A stretch of DNA of 64,000 nt from assembly GCA_905198835.1 (NCBI GenBank), contig CAJKDY010000002.1, positions 1 through 64,000 of the forward strand, in the 5' to 3' direction. Below the pieces are notes generated by a model. That model worked only from the letters and a program-made list of their open reading frames with translations, was not told the origin of the DNA and searched no databases. The position numbers and the translations under genes were made by a program. The stretch is from an uncultured Eubacteriales bacterium. GTDB lineage: Bacteria; Bacillota; Clostridia; Oscillospirales; Oscillospiraceae. Of the stretch, positions 37,097 through 44,271 are shown in pieces; position 1 is the first letter of the stretch, and every line of letters starts with the position of its first letter.

Positions 37097-37657
37097 ATGA
37101 GCGAGCCTTTGCGATTTGCCACGCGAGGGGACTTTCGCCACTGGCTGGAGGAGCACGGCCGGTCAAAGGACGGTGTGTGGCTTTTGTTTGGCAAGCCCGG
37201 CGGGCCGCGGACCCTGAAAGCGGATGAGGCGCTGGAGGAGGCTCTCTGCTTTGGCTGGATCGACGGCCAGATGCGGAGCCTTGACGACAAGACTTATCAG
37301 AAGTATTTTTCCCCGCGCCGGGCAAAGAGCAAGTGGTCGGAGAAGAATAAGGCCCTGGTCCAAGACCTGGAAAAGCGAGGTTTGATGACTGAGCAGGGCA
37401 GAGAGAAGGTCCGGGAAGCACGGGAGAACGGCCAGTGGGATGCGCCAAAGCCCCAGACGGTCACCCAGGAGCAGATAGACAGGCTCTCCGAACTGCTGGC
37501 GGGACATGAGCCGGCCTTTGCCAACTTTCAGGCCATGTCCCCGTCGGTGCGCAGGACCTATGCCCGGGCCTATTTTGACGCGAAAACGGACGCTGGACGA
37601 GAGAAGCGGCTGGCCTGGATGCTGGACCGCCTGGATCAAAACCTGAAGCCTATGTAA
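37097..37657 (+). CDS. YdeI/OmdA family protein
   Basis: A 186-residue protein of the YdeI/OmpD-associated family. GVWLLFGKPGG, the central ALCFGWIDGQMRSLDDKTYQKYFSPRRAKSKWSEKNKALV and a C-terminal REKRLAWMLDRLDQN are the recognisable parts. In enterobacteria a homolog is linked to antimicrobial-peptide tolerance; its biochemical action is unknown. AAAGGAGGGG precedes the ATG. It is the last gene of the long plus-strand run before a terminator. Confidence 0.88.
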   Translation: MSEPLRFATRGDFRHWLEEHGRSKDGVWLLFGKPGGPRTLKADEALEEALCFGWIDGQMRSLDDKTYQKYFSPRRAKSKWSEKNKALVQDLEKRGLMTEQGREKVREARENGQWDAPKPQTVTQEQIDRLSELLAGHEPAFANFQAMSPSVRRTYARAYFDAKTDAGREKRLAWMLDRLDQNLKPM

Positions 37658-37679
37658 GCGTTGGCAGGAAAGGGTAAAA

Positions 37680-37713
37680 AAAGACAGACCCATTGTGGTC
37701 TGTCTTTCTTTTT
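37680..37713 (+). terminator. Terminator after the ydeI-like gene
   Basis: An 11-bp stem (37680-37690 with 37697-37707), 6-nt loop, and a T-rich tail. Because of the A run on the left it could also end minus-strand transcription from the lipoprotein gene. Confidence 0.9.
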
Positions 37714-37741
37714 TGCGTTTGATCCAACGATTTTGTGGCGG

Positions 37742-38269
37742 TCATTCTCCAACCCGCTGGAAAGTATAGCCCTCGGTGGCGTCGACGGTAGCGATGATGT
37801 CGGGAATCTGGTCGGTGAGGGAGGAGAAAAGCTCCGCGTATTCCTCGGTGAACTCTACATCGGTGGGGTAGATAGCCACCAGGTTCTCCACAAAGCCGTC
37901 TTCGGTGGTGAGGATGCCCACCAGCTGGTAGTCGGGGTACTCGGTGTAGTCCAGGTCCGTGGGGATGGCCAACAGAGAGAAGAGCCAGCCGCCGGTGCCC
38001 GCCTCGCGGCTGTTGGGCTCATAAAAGGACAGGGCGTAGGTGGTGTCGGTCTCGTCGGTCTCCCAGACTGCGTGCTCCTGCCACTCCTGGGGCAGTTCCA
38101 CGGAAAAGCCACCCTGGACGTAGTCCCCCTTGCCCGTGGTGTACCACGGGCTGACGCTCACCGCCGCCGGGCTGGGCGAGGGGGAAGGGGAAGGCTCCGG
38201 GGCCTGCTGGGAGGCGCACCCCCCCAGCAACAGCGCGCACAACGCGCAGCACAGCGCTCGTAATTTCAT
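37742..38269 (-). CDS. Lipoprotein of unknown function
   Basis: A 175-residue lipoprotein. MKLRALCCALCALLLGGC is a lipoprotein signal with lipobox LGGC (Cys18). A Pro/Ser linker (PEPSPSPSPSP) leads to a single domain of about 140 residues beginning YVQGGFSVELPQEW, which has the alternating pattern of a PsbP/Mog1-like or lipocalin-size beta fold. The ATG at 38269 has AAGGAGGTG upstream. Monocistronic. No enzyme motif seen. Confidence 0.78.
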   Translation of the reverse strand: MKLRALCCALCALLLGGCASQQAPEPSPSPSPSPAAVSVSPWYTTGKGDYVQGGFSVELPQEWQEHAVWETDETDTTYALSFYEPNSREAGTGGWLFSLLAIPTDLDYTEYPDYQLVGILTTEDGFVENLVAIYPTDVEFTEEYAELFSSLTDQIPDIIATVDATEGYTFQRVGE

Positions 38270-38356
38270 GAAACGCCACCTCCTTGTAATCACAGTATAC
38301 CACAGCCGTCCGCTCTCATGCAAACGCTTCTTAAGCAGAGCAGGACCCCACGATTA

Positions 38357-38397
38357 CCAAAAAGAAGGACACGCCTACGGCGTGTCCTTCTTTTTGG
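38357..38397 (-). terminator. tmRNA terminator sharing the CCA end
   Basis: A perfect 19-bp stem (38357-38375 with 38379-38397) with loop TAC. Its upstream arm contains the last three bases (CCA) of mature tmRNA at 38395-38397, so 3' processing must open this stem. Confidence 0.9.
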
Positions 38398-38744
38398 TGG
38401 AGGCGAGGGGAGTTGAACCCCTGTCCGAAAACGCTTTAACGGGAACTTCTCCGGGCGCAGACGGTTATTTACATTCCCTCACCCAGGCGTGAGCCGTCAC
38501 ACTCAGGGGATCGGTAGAGTCATTGTGCATGGTGCGCTCAACTCTTTGCGCACGCACGGACGCCACTAAGATGACACCCTTGCCGGCCCGTGGCCCCTCC
38601 GGCGCGGATGGCTGCGGCCCTTAGGCGGCAGCGAGAACTACGTTGTCGTTGTTCTTTAATTTATAAGGTGCCCATTTTAAGGATGATAGGCGCATCCGCC
38701 CGCTATTCCCGCCTCCACGTCCCCGTCGAAACCGGTACGCCCCC
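38395..38744 (-). ncRNA. ssrA: Transfer-messenger RNA (tmRNA)
   Basis: A 350-nt RNA that rescues stalled ribosomes and tags the nascent peptide. The 5' end on the minus strand reads GGGGGCGTACCGGTTTCGAC and its first seven bases pair with the 3' acceptor arm CGCCTCC before ACCA. The T-arm with GGTTCAACTCC lies at the 3' end (plus strand 38401-38420). The tag reading frame, at 38664-38620, ends NNDNVVLAAA followed by TAA. The exact resume codon is not fixed by eye; the codon before NNDN (AAG) or one upstream is likely. The triple-Ala end is a variant of the usual LAA. SmpB is encoded two genes upstream. Confidence 0.95.
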
Positions 38745-38822
38745 GCGAAGCGGCGGCGTGAGCCGCCGCGGAGCAGATATGCGGATATAGCAAACGTAGT
38801 TCTTCTGCTGGGATAACTTGCT
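38745..38822 (-). other. tmRNA 5' leader or ppi-ssrA spacer with hairpin
   Basis: This 78-nt spacer contains a perfect 8-bp GC hairpin (38750-38757 with 38762-38769) directly before the mature tmRNA 5' end, and GAACTACGTT (minus, 38802-38793), which is perfectly complementary to AACGTAGTTC in the tag codons (minus, 38644-38635). I see no convincing promoter here, so ssrA may be read through from smpB and ppi. Confidence 0.5.
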
Positions 38823-39344
38823 TTAAACCTTCTCCGGGGCGGGATACTCCTCGCCGTGGGTGTCCACGGTGATGGACTGGATCTTCTGGGGGGTCAGAGG
38901 CTTATCCCGGAAGTTGGTACGGGTGGAGACGATGGCGTCGGCCACATCCATGCCCTCCAGCACCTTGCCGAAGGCGGCGTACTGCCCGTCCAGATGGGGG
39001 GCGGCGTCCACCATGATGAAAAACTGGCTGCCCGCGGAGTTGGGGTCCATGGCTCGGGCCATGGAGAGAACGCCACGGGTATGGACGATGTCGTTCTGGG
39101 CAAAGCCGTTGCCGGAAAACTCGCCGGGGATGGTGTAGCCAGGGCCGCCGGTGCCGGTGCCCTGGGGGCAGCCGCCCTGGATCATAAAGCCGGGAATGAC
39201 CCGGTGGAAGATCAGACCGTCGTAAAAACCGGCCTGGGCCAGGGCAATGAAGTTGCGCACCGAGTTGGGGGCCTTGTCAGGATAGAGCTCGCCGGACATG
39301 ACGCCGCCGCCGGCCATGGTGATGGTAAAGGTGGGATTTGCCAT
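38823..39344 (-). CDS. Peptidyl-prolyl cis-trans isomerase, cyclophilin type
   Basis: A 173-residue cytosolic cyclophilin that speeds proline isomerisation during folding. The active-site segment FHRVIPGFMIQGGCP contains the catalytic Arg and neighbouring Phe/Met; GVLSMARAMDPNSAGSQFFIM and AAFGKVLEGMDVADAI are the other conserved blocks. No signal peptide, so it acts inside the cell. It lies 18 nt downstream of smpB and directly upstream of ssrA, suggesting a shared transcript. Confidence 0.96.
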   Translation of the reverse strand: MANPTFTITMAGGGVMSGELYPDKAPNSVRNFIALAQAGFYDGLIFHRVIPGFMIQGGCPQGTGTGGPGYTIPGEFSGNGFAQNDIVHTRGVLSMARAMDPNSAGSQFFIMVDAAPHLDGQYAAFGKVLEGMDVADAIVSTRTNFRDKPLTPQKIQSITVDTHGEEYPAPEKV

Positions 39345-39362
39345 AGCTCAAACACTCCTTTT

Positions 39363-39830
39363 TTATCGCATTCTTTCCTTCATTCTGCGTTCCATTTCCC
39401 GCTTCGCGTCCCGCTTAGCGGCGTCCTCGCGCTTGTCGTAGAGCTTTTTGCCCTTGGCAAGACCGATCTCGATCTTGACCCTGGGCCCGGAGAAGTACAC
39501 CGACAGAGGAACGAGGGAATAACCCTCCTGTTGGACCTTAGCTCCCAGCTTACCGATCTCCCGCTTGTGCATCAAAAGCTGCCGGGGCCTGCGGGGCTCT
39601 TTGTTAAAGATATTGCCCTTTTCGTAGGGGGAGATATGGACGCCAAGGAGGGTGAGCTGGCCGTCTTTCACCAGGCAAAAGGAATCTTTGAGATTCACAT
39701 TGCCCAGCCGGATGGACTTGACCTCCGTACCCGCCAGCGCCACGCCGGCTTCGTAGGTATCCTCAATAAAATAGTCATGGTAGGCCTTAGGGTTCTTGGC
39801 CACCACGCGCTTGGCGCTTTGTTGGGCCAC
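39363..39830 (-). CDS. smpB: SsrA-binding protein SmpB
   Basis: A 155-residue OB-fold protein that brings tmRNA to stalled ribosomes. Conserved stretches: YFIEDTYEAGVALAGTEVKSIRLG (about 20-43), DSFCLVKDGQLTLLGVHISPY, and the C-terminal basic tail GKKLYDKREDAAKRDAKREM that enters the mRNA channel. Start is GTG at 39830 because AAGGAGGTGA lies 7 nt upstream; an open frame continuing further 5' crosses the promoter. Close linkage to ssrA supports both assignments. Confidence 0.97.
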   Translation of the reverse strand: MAQQSAKRVVAKNPKAYHDYFIEDTYEAGVALAGTEVKSIRLGNVNLKDSFCLVKDGQLTLLGVHISPYEKGNIFNKEPRRPRQLLMHKREIGKLGAKVQQEGYSLVPLSVYFSGPRVKIEIGLAKGKKLYDKREDAAKRDAKREMERRMKERMR

Positions 39831-39857
39831 GGCGGTCACCTCCTTTGCGGGGAAATC

Positions 39858-39886
39858 AGTATAGTCAATTATAGCACACTTGTCAA
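39858..39886 (-). promoter_or_regulatory. smpB promoter
   Basis: On the minus strand, consensus TTGACA (39886-39881), a 17-nt spacer and TATACT (39863-39858), 28 nt before the smpB GTG. Confidence 0.9.
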
Positions 39887-39892
39887 GAAAAT

Positions 39893-39922
39893 AAAACCGG
39901 GAAGGGTGACCTTCCCGGTTTT
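39893..39922 (-). terminator. Terminator of the SLH gene
   Basis: A 13-bp stem (39893-39905 with 39910-39922), GTGA-type loop, 4 nt past the SLH gene stop. It separates the exporter operon from the smpB promoter. Confidence 0.92.
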
Positions 39923-39925
39923 GAC

Positions 39926-42226
39926 TCATTCCACCACCACCAGCCGGACCTTTCCGCCCTGGCTGGGGGAGCGGTCGCAGTAGACGGTGAGGGTGGAGGA
40001 ATAGGACAGGCACGCGTCCAGAGATTTGAACCAGGTCTCGGACTTGGCGTTATAGCAGCCGCTGTCGATGTCGGCAGCCAGGGGCCAGTCCACACCGTCC
40101 ACCCGGACGGTATCCTCGCCAAAGGCGGTGCGGTGGACGCCGCTGTGGGCGGTGAGGGACACCCAGCTCGCCAGGGTAGGTTCGCCGCCTCGGGTGAGCA
40201 GGGCAGGGGCCGCGCCCACATATTCCATGCCCTTGGCGGAAAAGTCCACGCCGGTGACCAACTTAGTATCCCCCGCGCCGTTGGTGAGGGTGAGGGTGCT
40301 GGAGGTAGAACTGCCCATACCGTACTCGCTGGAGGAGTAGGAACCCTGAACATAATCGGTGACGCCGTAGGTGTAGCCGTCTCCGGTCACGTCCCGTAGA
40401 GCCAGCGCGTCCACCGCGCCGCTGGAATCCAGATGGACCAGGGCGATGGAGCTGGCAGGTACGGTGGCTAGGGTGACGGCGTCCATGCCCACATCTACCA
40501 TGCGTCCGCCCTCGATCTTGTCATATACCGTGCACCACGGCGAGACCCGGGCGCCGCCTAAGGTCATAGCCGTTACGTCCCAGTCGCCGGTGACGCCGGC
40601 GGAGGAGGCGGTGGTCAGTTCCAGCCAGCCCAGCTTGGTGGAGGTCACCTCCCATAGCTTGCCCGGCGCGTTTTCTACACTCTGATCGTTGGAGCGGACC
40701 CGGCCCTTGAGGGTGAGGCCGCCCGCGGCGGTCACAGTGGCGGTATAGATGTCGCCGTAGGAGTCCCTGCCACCCTTGGTAATGGTGGCGGTGCCCAGGG
40801 CTTTCTGCGAGACCTTGTCGGCGCTGACCACCCCGGCCACCCGGTTGCTGCGGTCCAGCAGCAGCGTCACCCGGTCGCCCAGCTTGAACTTAGAAAGGTC
40901 GCCCAGGGCGCAGTCCAGCACGACCAGACCGTCGCAGCCCATGACGGTGATGGTGTCCGGGCTGACCGGGCTGGGCACGGCGTTTTCATAGACGCCGGTG
41001 AGCTTTTTGTCCGACAGCTCCAGGACCCCGGTGCGAGGATCGTAGGTCCCCACGTCGTAGGGCTTTACATCGGACAGGGAGGCTTTAAGGCCGTTTTTGT
41101 AAACCGCGGTGGGGTTACCCTCCCAGGCCCCGTCAAAAGGGCGACTGGCGTCCTTGGCTACGGCGGTGACGGCGGTGGCGCTGTCGCCGGTAAAGTAAAT
41201 GGAGATCAGGGTGTCGGTCTTATCGTAGCAAAACAGCGCCGTGGCGCCGGGGATAATGCCCTTATAGGCCTCCGCATAGCTCTCCTGGTCCTTGTCCGAG
41301 CGCCACACAGGCACGTCGGCGCTGACCAGCAGCTGCTGGCCGTCCTCGGTGAGCACGTACCGGGCCTCCGCCGAACGGATGCGTACCGAGCGCACGGTGT
41401 AGTCCTCGTCGGCCTGGAGGGCCAACACATTGCCCTCCCGGTCTGTGACCGGCTTGCACATCCGGCCCTGGAGACCGGCGTCCAGATCGTCACGGAAAGT
41501 GACAAAGCTGCCCTTGTCCGTTTTTACCGCCCAGCCGCCGGCGCTGAGCGCCTTGCCCTTGACCTCCAGCACCAGCTGGCTTTCGCCCATAGAGCCGCCC
41601 AGTACCGTCTCTAAAAACATCTTCTGGTTGTCCTTGGGCTGGGTATAGAGCAGGTTTTCAAACAGCAGCGCGGCCTGGGCCCGGGTCAGAGTGTCGCTGC
41701 CGTCCAGGCCCTCCAGACCCTCCAGCAGCTCGATGGACCTGGCTCGGACCATAGCTCCGGCATACCAGGCTCCGCCGTCGCCGCCCACATCCTTGTCAGA
41801 GTAGCCCAGGCACCTGAGGAGAATGGTGACGGCCTCTCCGGCGGTGATGGCGTCATCCGGGCAGAAGCGGCCGTCGCCCTTGCCCCGGACCAGAGGGGTC
41901 ACATCCTCCTTCACTGCCGCGGCGGCGTTGATCCAGCCCAGGGCCCAGTGGCTGGCGGTCACGTCGGAGAAGATGACCCGCCCGGCGTAGAGCTGCCGCT
42001 CCTCGGCCCGGCCCAGGATGGTCAGGGCCATCTTACAGAATTCACCTCTTGTGAAGGTGCCCTGGGGGTCAAAGGTGCCGTCGGGTCTGCCGTTGATCAC
42101 CTCCAGCTGCCTCAGGACCTCCACAGCCTCGCTGACAGCGGGATCGGTCACGTCGGGGAAGACCGCCAGGGCGGGGGAGACCGCTAAGGTAGCGGCTAAC
42201 ATGCCCGCGATGATGTGCTTTTTCAT
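39926..42226 (-). CDS. S-layer homology (SLH) domain surface protein
   Basis: A 766-residue exported protein. The signal peptide (MKKHIIAGMLAATLAVSPALA) is followed by three SLH repeats at about 25-190, recognised by FPDVTDPAVSEAVEVLRQLEVINGRPDGTFDP, FSDVTASHWALGWINAAAAV and the repeated FTRGEFCKMA / ITAGEAVTILL / LTRAQAALLFENLL helices. These bind pyruvylated wall polysaccharide. The remaining about 570 residues are beta-rich with no enzyme motif seen. The second of two near ATGs (42226) is chosen for its 10-nt spacing from GGAG. It follows an ABC exporter permease gene by about 20 nt and is likely cotranscribed. Confidence 0.9.
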   Translation of the reverse strand: MKKHIIAGMLAATLAVSPALAVFPDVTDPAVSEAVEVLRQLEVINGRPDGTFDPQGTFTRGEFCKMALTILGRAEERQLYAGRVIFSDVTASHWALGWINAAAAVKEDVTPLVRGKGDGRFCPDDAITAGEAVTILLRCLGYSDKDVGGDGGAWYAGAMVRARSIELLEGLEGLDGSDTLTRAQAALLFENLLYTQPKDNQKMFLETVLGGSMGESQLVLEVKGKALSAGGWAVKTDKGSFVTFRDDLDAGLQGRMCKPVTDREGNVLALQADEDYTVRSVRIRSAEARYVLTEDGQQLLVSADVPVWRSDKDQESYAEAYKGIIPGATALFCYDKTDTLISIYFTGDSATAVTAVAKDASRPFDGAWEGNPTAVYKNGLKASLSDVKPYDVGTYDPRTGVLELSDKKLTGVYENAVPSPVSPDTITVMGCDGLVVLDCALGDLSKFKLGDRVTLLLDRSNRVAGVVSADKVSQKALGTATITKGGRDSYGDIYTATVTAAGGLTLKGRVRSNDQSVENAPGKLWEVTSTKLGWLELTTASSAGVTGDWDVTAMTLGGARVSPWCTVYDKIEGGRMVDVGMDAVTLATVPASSIALVHLDSSGAVDALALRDVTGDGYTYGVTDYVQGSYSSSEYGMGSSTSSTLTLTNGAGDTKLVTGVDFSAKGMEYVGAAPALLTRGGEPTLASWVSLTAHSGVHRTAFGEDTVRVDGVDWPLAADIDSGCYNAKSETWFKSLDACLSYSSTLTVYCDRSPSQGGKVRLVVVE

Positions 42227-42246
42227 ATCCATTCACTCCTTCTTCT

Positions 42247-43569
42247 TTAATCCGCACGCAGGGCTTCGACAGGCTGGAGAGCGCTGGCCTTCAAGGCGGG
42301 GTAGAGGCCGAAGAGAATACCCAGCACTACCGAGATGCCAAAGGCCAGGACCGTAATGCCCGCTTCGGGCATAATGACCAGCCCGAAGAAGATCTTAGTC
42401 AAGACGGCGGCGGCTACATAGCCCACCGCGATGCCCAGCAGTCCGCCGATGCCGCAGATCATAGCCGCTTCGATGAGGAACTGGACGATGATGCTCTTGC
42501 GCTCAGCGCCGATGGCCTTGCGGATGCCGATCTCCCGGGTCCGCTCGGTGACGGTGACCAGCATGATATTCATGATACCGATGCCCGCCACCAGCAGGGA
42601 GATGGCGGCGATGATGCCCAGAAACAGCGCCTGCATGGCGTCGGCGTCATCCAGTTCGGCGGACCATTCGTTGGGGTTGTTGACGCCGAAGAAGCCGTTA
42701 TTGGTGTCGATGATGCCGGAGAGGTAGCCGTTGAGCTTGGTCACCACGTCGTTGACCGCACTCTGGCTCTTGACCTTGACCATGTACTGGTCGATGGGCT
42801 CGTTGTTGTTAAAGTACCGGGTCATGGTGCTGGGCAGCAGGATCAACTTATCCTGGCCCCGAAGAGACTCGGTCACCCAGTGGCCCTCCTCGCCGTCACC
42901 TACGTCTACGCCGGCGGCCTTGCTCTGATAAACGCCCACCACCCGGAAGGGCATCCCGTTGATGTTGATGTTCTTGCCGATGGGGTCGGCCAGGGAGAAG
43001 AGGTACTCCGCCGTGTCCGCCCCCAGCACGCACACCTGGGCCATGTTTTCGATCTCCAGATAGCTCAGCTCCCGGCCCTTGGCGATCTGATAGTTGTTGC
43101 AAAGGCCGTATTTGTCGTTGCCCAGGGCAAAGGTGGGGTAGTGGTCGTCCTGGCCGCCCACGCCGCCGTCTACGGCGATCCCGCCGCCTATGATAGCCAC
43201 CGAACCCATGCCGTAGCGGTCCTGGCGGGCCAGAGTCTTGGCGCCGTAAGAGACAGTAAGGTCACGCCATACATTGCCGTTGGGAGTCACGCCCACCACA
43301 TCGTCCAGCCCCAGACAGTAGTCATAGAGCATCTGCCCCACATCGTCCGCGCCGCTGCCGCCGGAGTAGCTGTAGGCGTAGACATTCAGTACATTGGAGC
43401 CTTGGCTGTCGTAAAGGGCCTTTACCGCCGCGTTCTGGCCTTGGGCATAGGTTACCAGGGCAATGACCGCGGCGATGCCGATGATGATGCCAAGCATGGT
43501 CAAAAAGCTGCGGCCTTTCTTAGTCGAGAGGGATTTCAGGGCCATTTTGAGAGCCTGTCCGATCTTCAC
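42247..43569 (-). CDS. MacB/FtsX-type ABC transporter permease
   Basis: A 440-residue permease with four membrane helices: one at residues 20-43 (SFLTMLGIIIGIAAVIALVTY) and three at the C-terminus (about 315-435), enclosing a large MacB-like extracytoplasmic domain. The TERTREIGIRKAIGAERKSI coupling segment is characteristic of the family. It overlaps the ATP-binding subunit gene by 4 nt (ATGA-type overlap). Together with the adaptor this forms a MacAB-type, mechanotransmission ABC system that exports or extracts peptides or antibiotics. Confidence 0.95.
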   Translation of the reverse strand: MKIGQALKMALKSLSTKKGRSFLTMLGIIIGIAAVIALVTYAQGQNAAVKALYDSQGSNVLNVYAYSYSGGSGADDVGQMLYDYCLGLDDVVGVTPNGNVWRDLTVSYGAKTLARQDRYGMGSVAIIGGGIAVDGGVGGQDDHYPTFALGNDKYGLCNNYQIAKGRELSYLEIENMAQVCVLGADTAEYLFSLADPIGKNININGMPFRVVGVYQSKAAGVDVGDGEEGHWVTESLRGQDKLILLPSTMTRYFNNNEPIDQYMVKVKSQSAVNDVVTKLNGYLSGIIDTNNGFFGVNNPNEWSAELDDADAMQALFLGIIAAISLLVAGIGIMNIMLVTVTERTREIGIRKAIGAERKSIIVQFLIEAAMICGIGGLLGIAVGYVAAAVLTKIFFGLVIMPEAGITVLAFGISVVLGILFGLYPALKASALQPVEALRAD

Positions 43570-44261
43570 GCCATGACCTCCTCTCTGGTGCCGTCGGCCA
43601 CGACCTTGCCGTCGGAGAGCCGGACGATGCGCTCGGCGGTGGCGGCAATGGAGTTGTCGTGGGTAATGAGGATGATGGTGGAGCCCTCCTGGTGGAGGGA
43701 GTGCAGGATCTCCAGCACGTGAAGGCCCGTCTTGGAATCCAGAGCGCCGGTGGGCTCGTCGGCCATGATGATGGCCGGGTGGGTGGCAATGGCCCGGGCG
43801 ATGGCCACCCGCTGCTGCTGGCCGCCGGACATCTCGCTGGGGCGGTGGTGGCGGCGGTCATACATGGCCACCCGCTCCAGGGCCTCCTCCGCCCGCTCCC
43901 GGCGGGTCTCCATGCCCGCGCCCTGGTAGATAAGGGGCAGCTCCACATTCTCCTGGGCGTTCAGCTCGGGGATGAGGTTGTAGCCCTGAAAGATGAAGCC
44001 GATCTCCTTATTTCGGATGTGGGCCAGCTGCTTGTCGGTGAGCTCGGTGATGTCGGTGCCGTTCAAGTGATAATCCCCGTAGGTGGGGATATCCAGACAG
44101 CCCAAAATGTTCATCAGCGTGGACTTGCCCGAGCCGGACTGGCCGATGATGGAGACGAACTCGCCCCGCTGGATCTGCAGACTCACGCCGTCCAGCGCCC
44201 GGACCTCGCTTTCCTTGCCCTCGTTATAGATCTTGTAGAGGTCTTTGATGTCGATGAGCAT
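43566..44261 (-). CDS. MacB-type ABC transporter ATP-binding protein
   Basis: A 231-residue ATPase. Walker A GQSGSGKSTLMN (about 39-50), Q-loop FIFQGYNLIPELNAQENVELPL, signature MSGGQQQRVAIARA (about 141-154), Walker B IIMADEPTGALDS and switch His in ITHDNS. The ATG at 44261 is chosen because AAGGTGA, which overlaps the stop of the adaptor gene, lies 6 nt upstream; a GTG at 44270 is the alternative. It pairs with the permease gene that follows. Confidence 0.97.
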   Translation of the reverse strand: MLIDIKDLYKIYNEGKESEVRALDGVSLQIQRGEFVSIIGQSGSGKSTLMNILGCLDIPTYGDYHLNGTDITELTDKQLAHIRNKEIGFIFQGYNLIPELNAQENVELPLIYQGAGMETRRERAEEALERVAMYDRRHHRPSEMSGGQQQRVAIARAIATHPAIIMADEPTGALDSKTGLHVLEILHSLHQEGSTIILITHDNSIAATAERIVRLSDGKVVADGTREEVMA

Positions 44262-44271
44262 GATGTTCACC

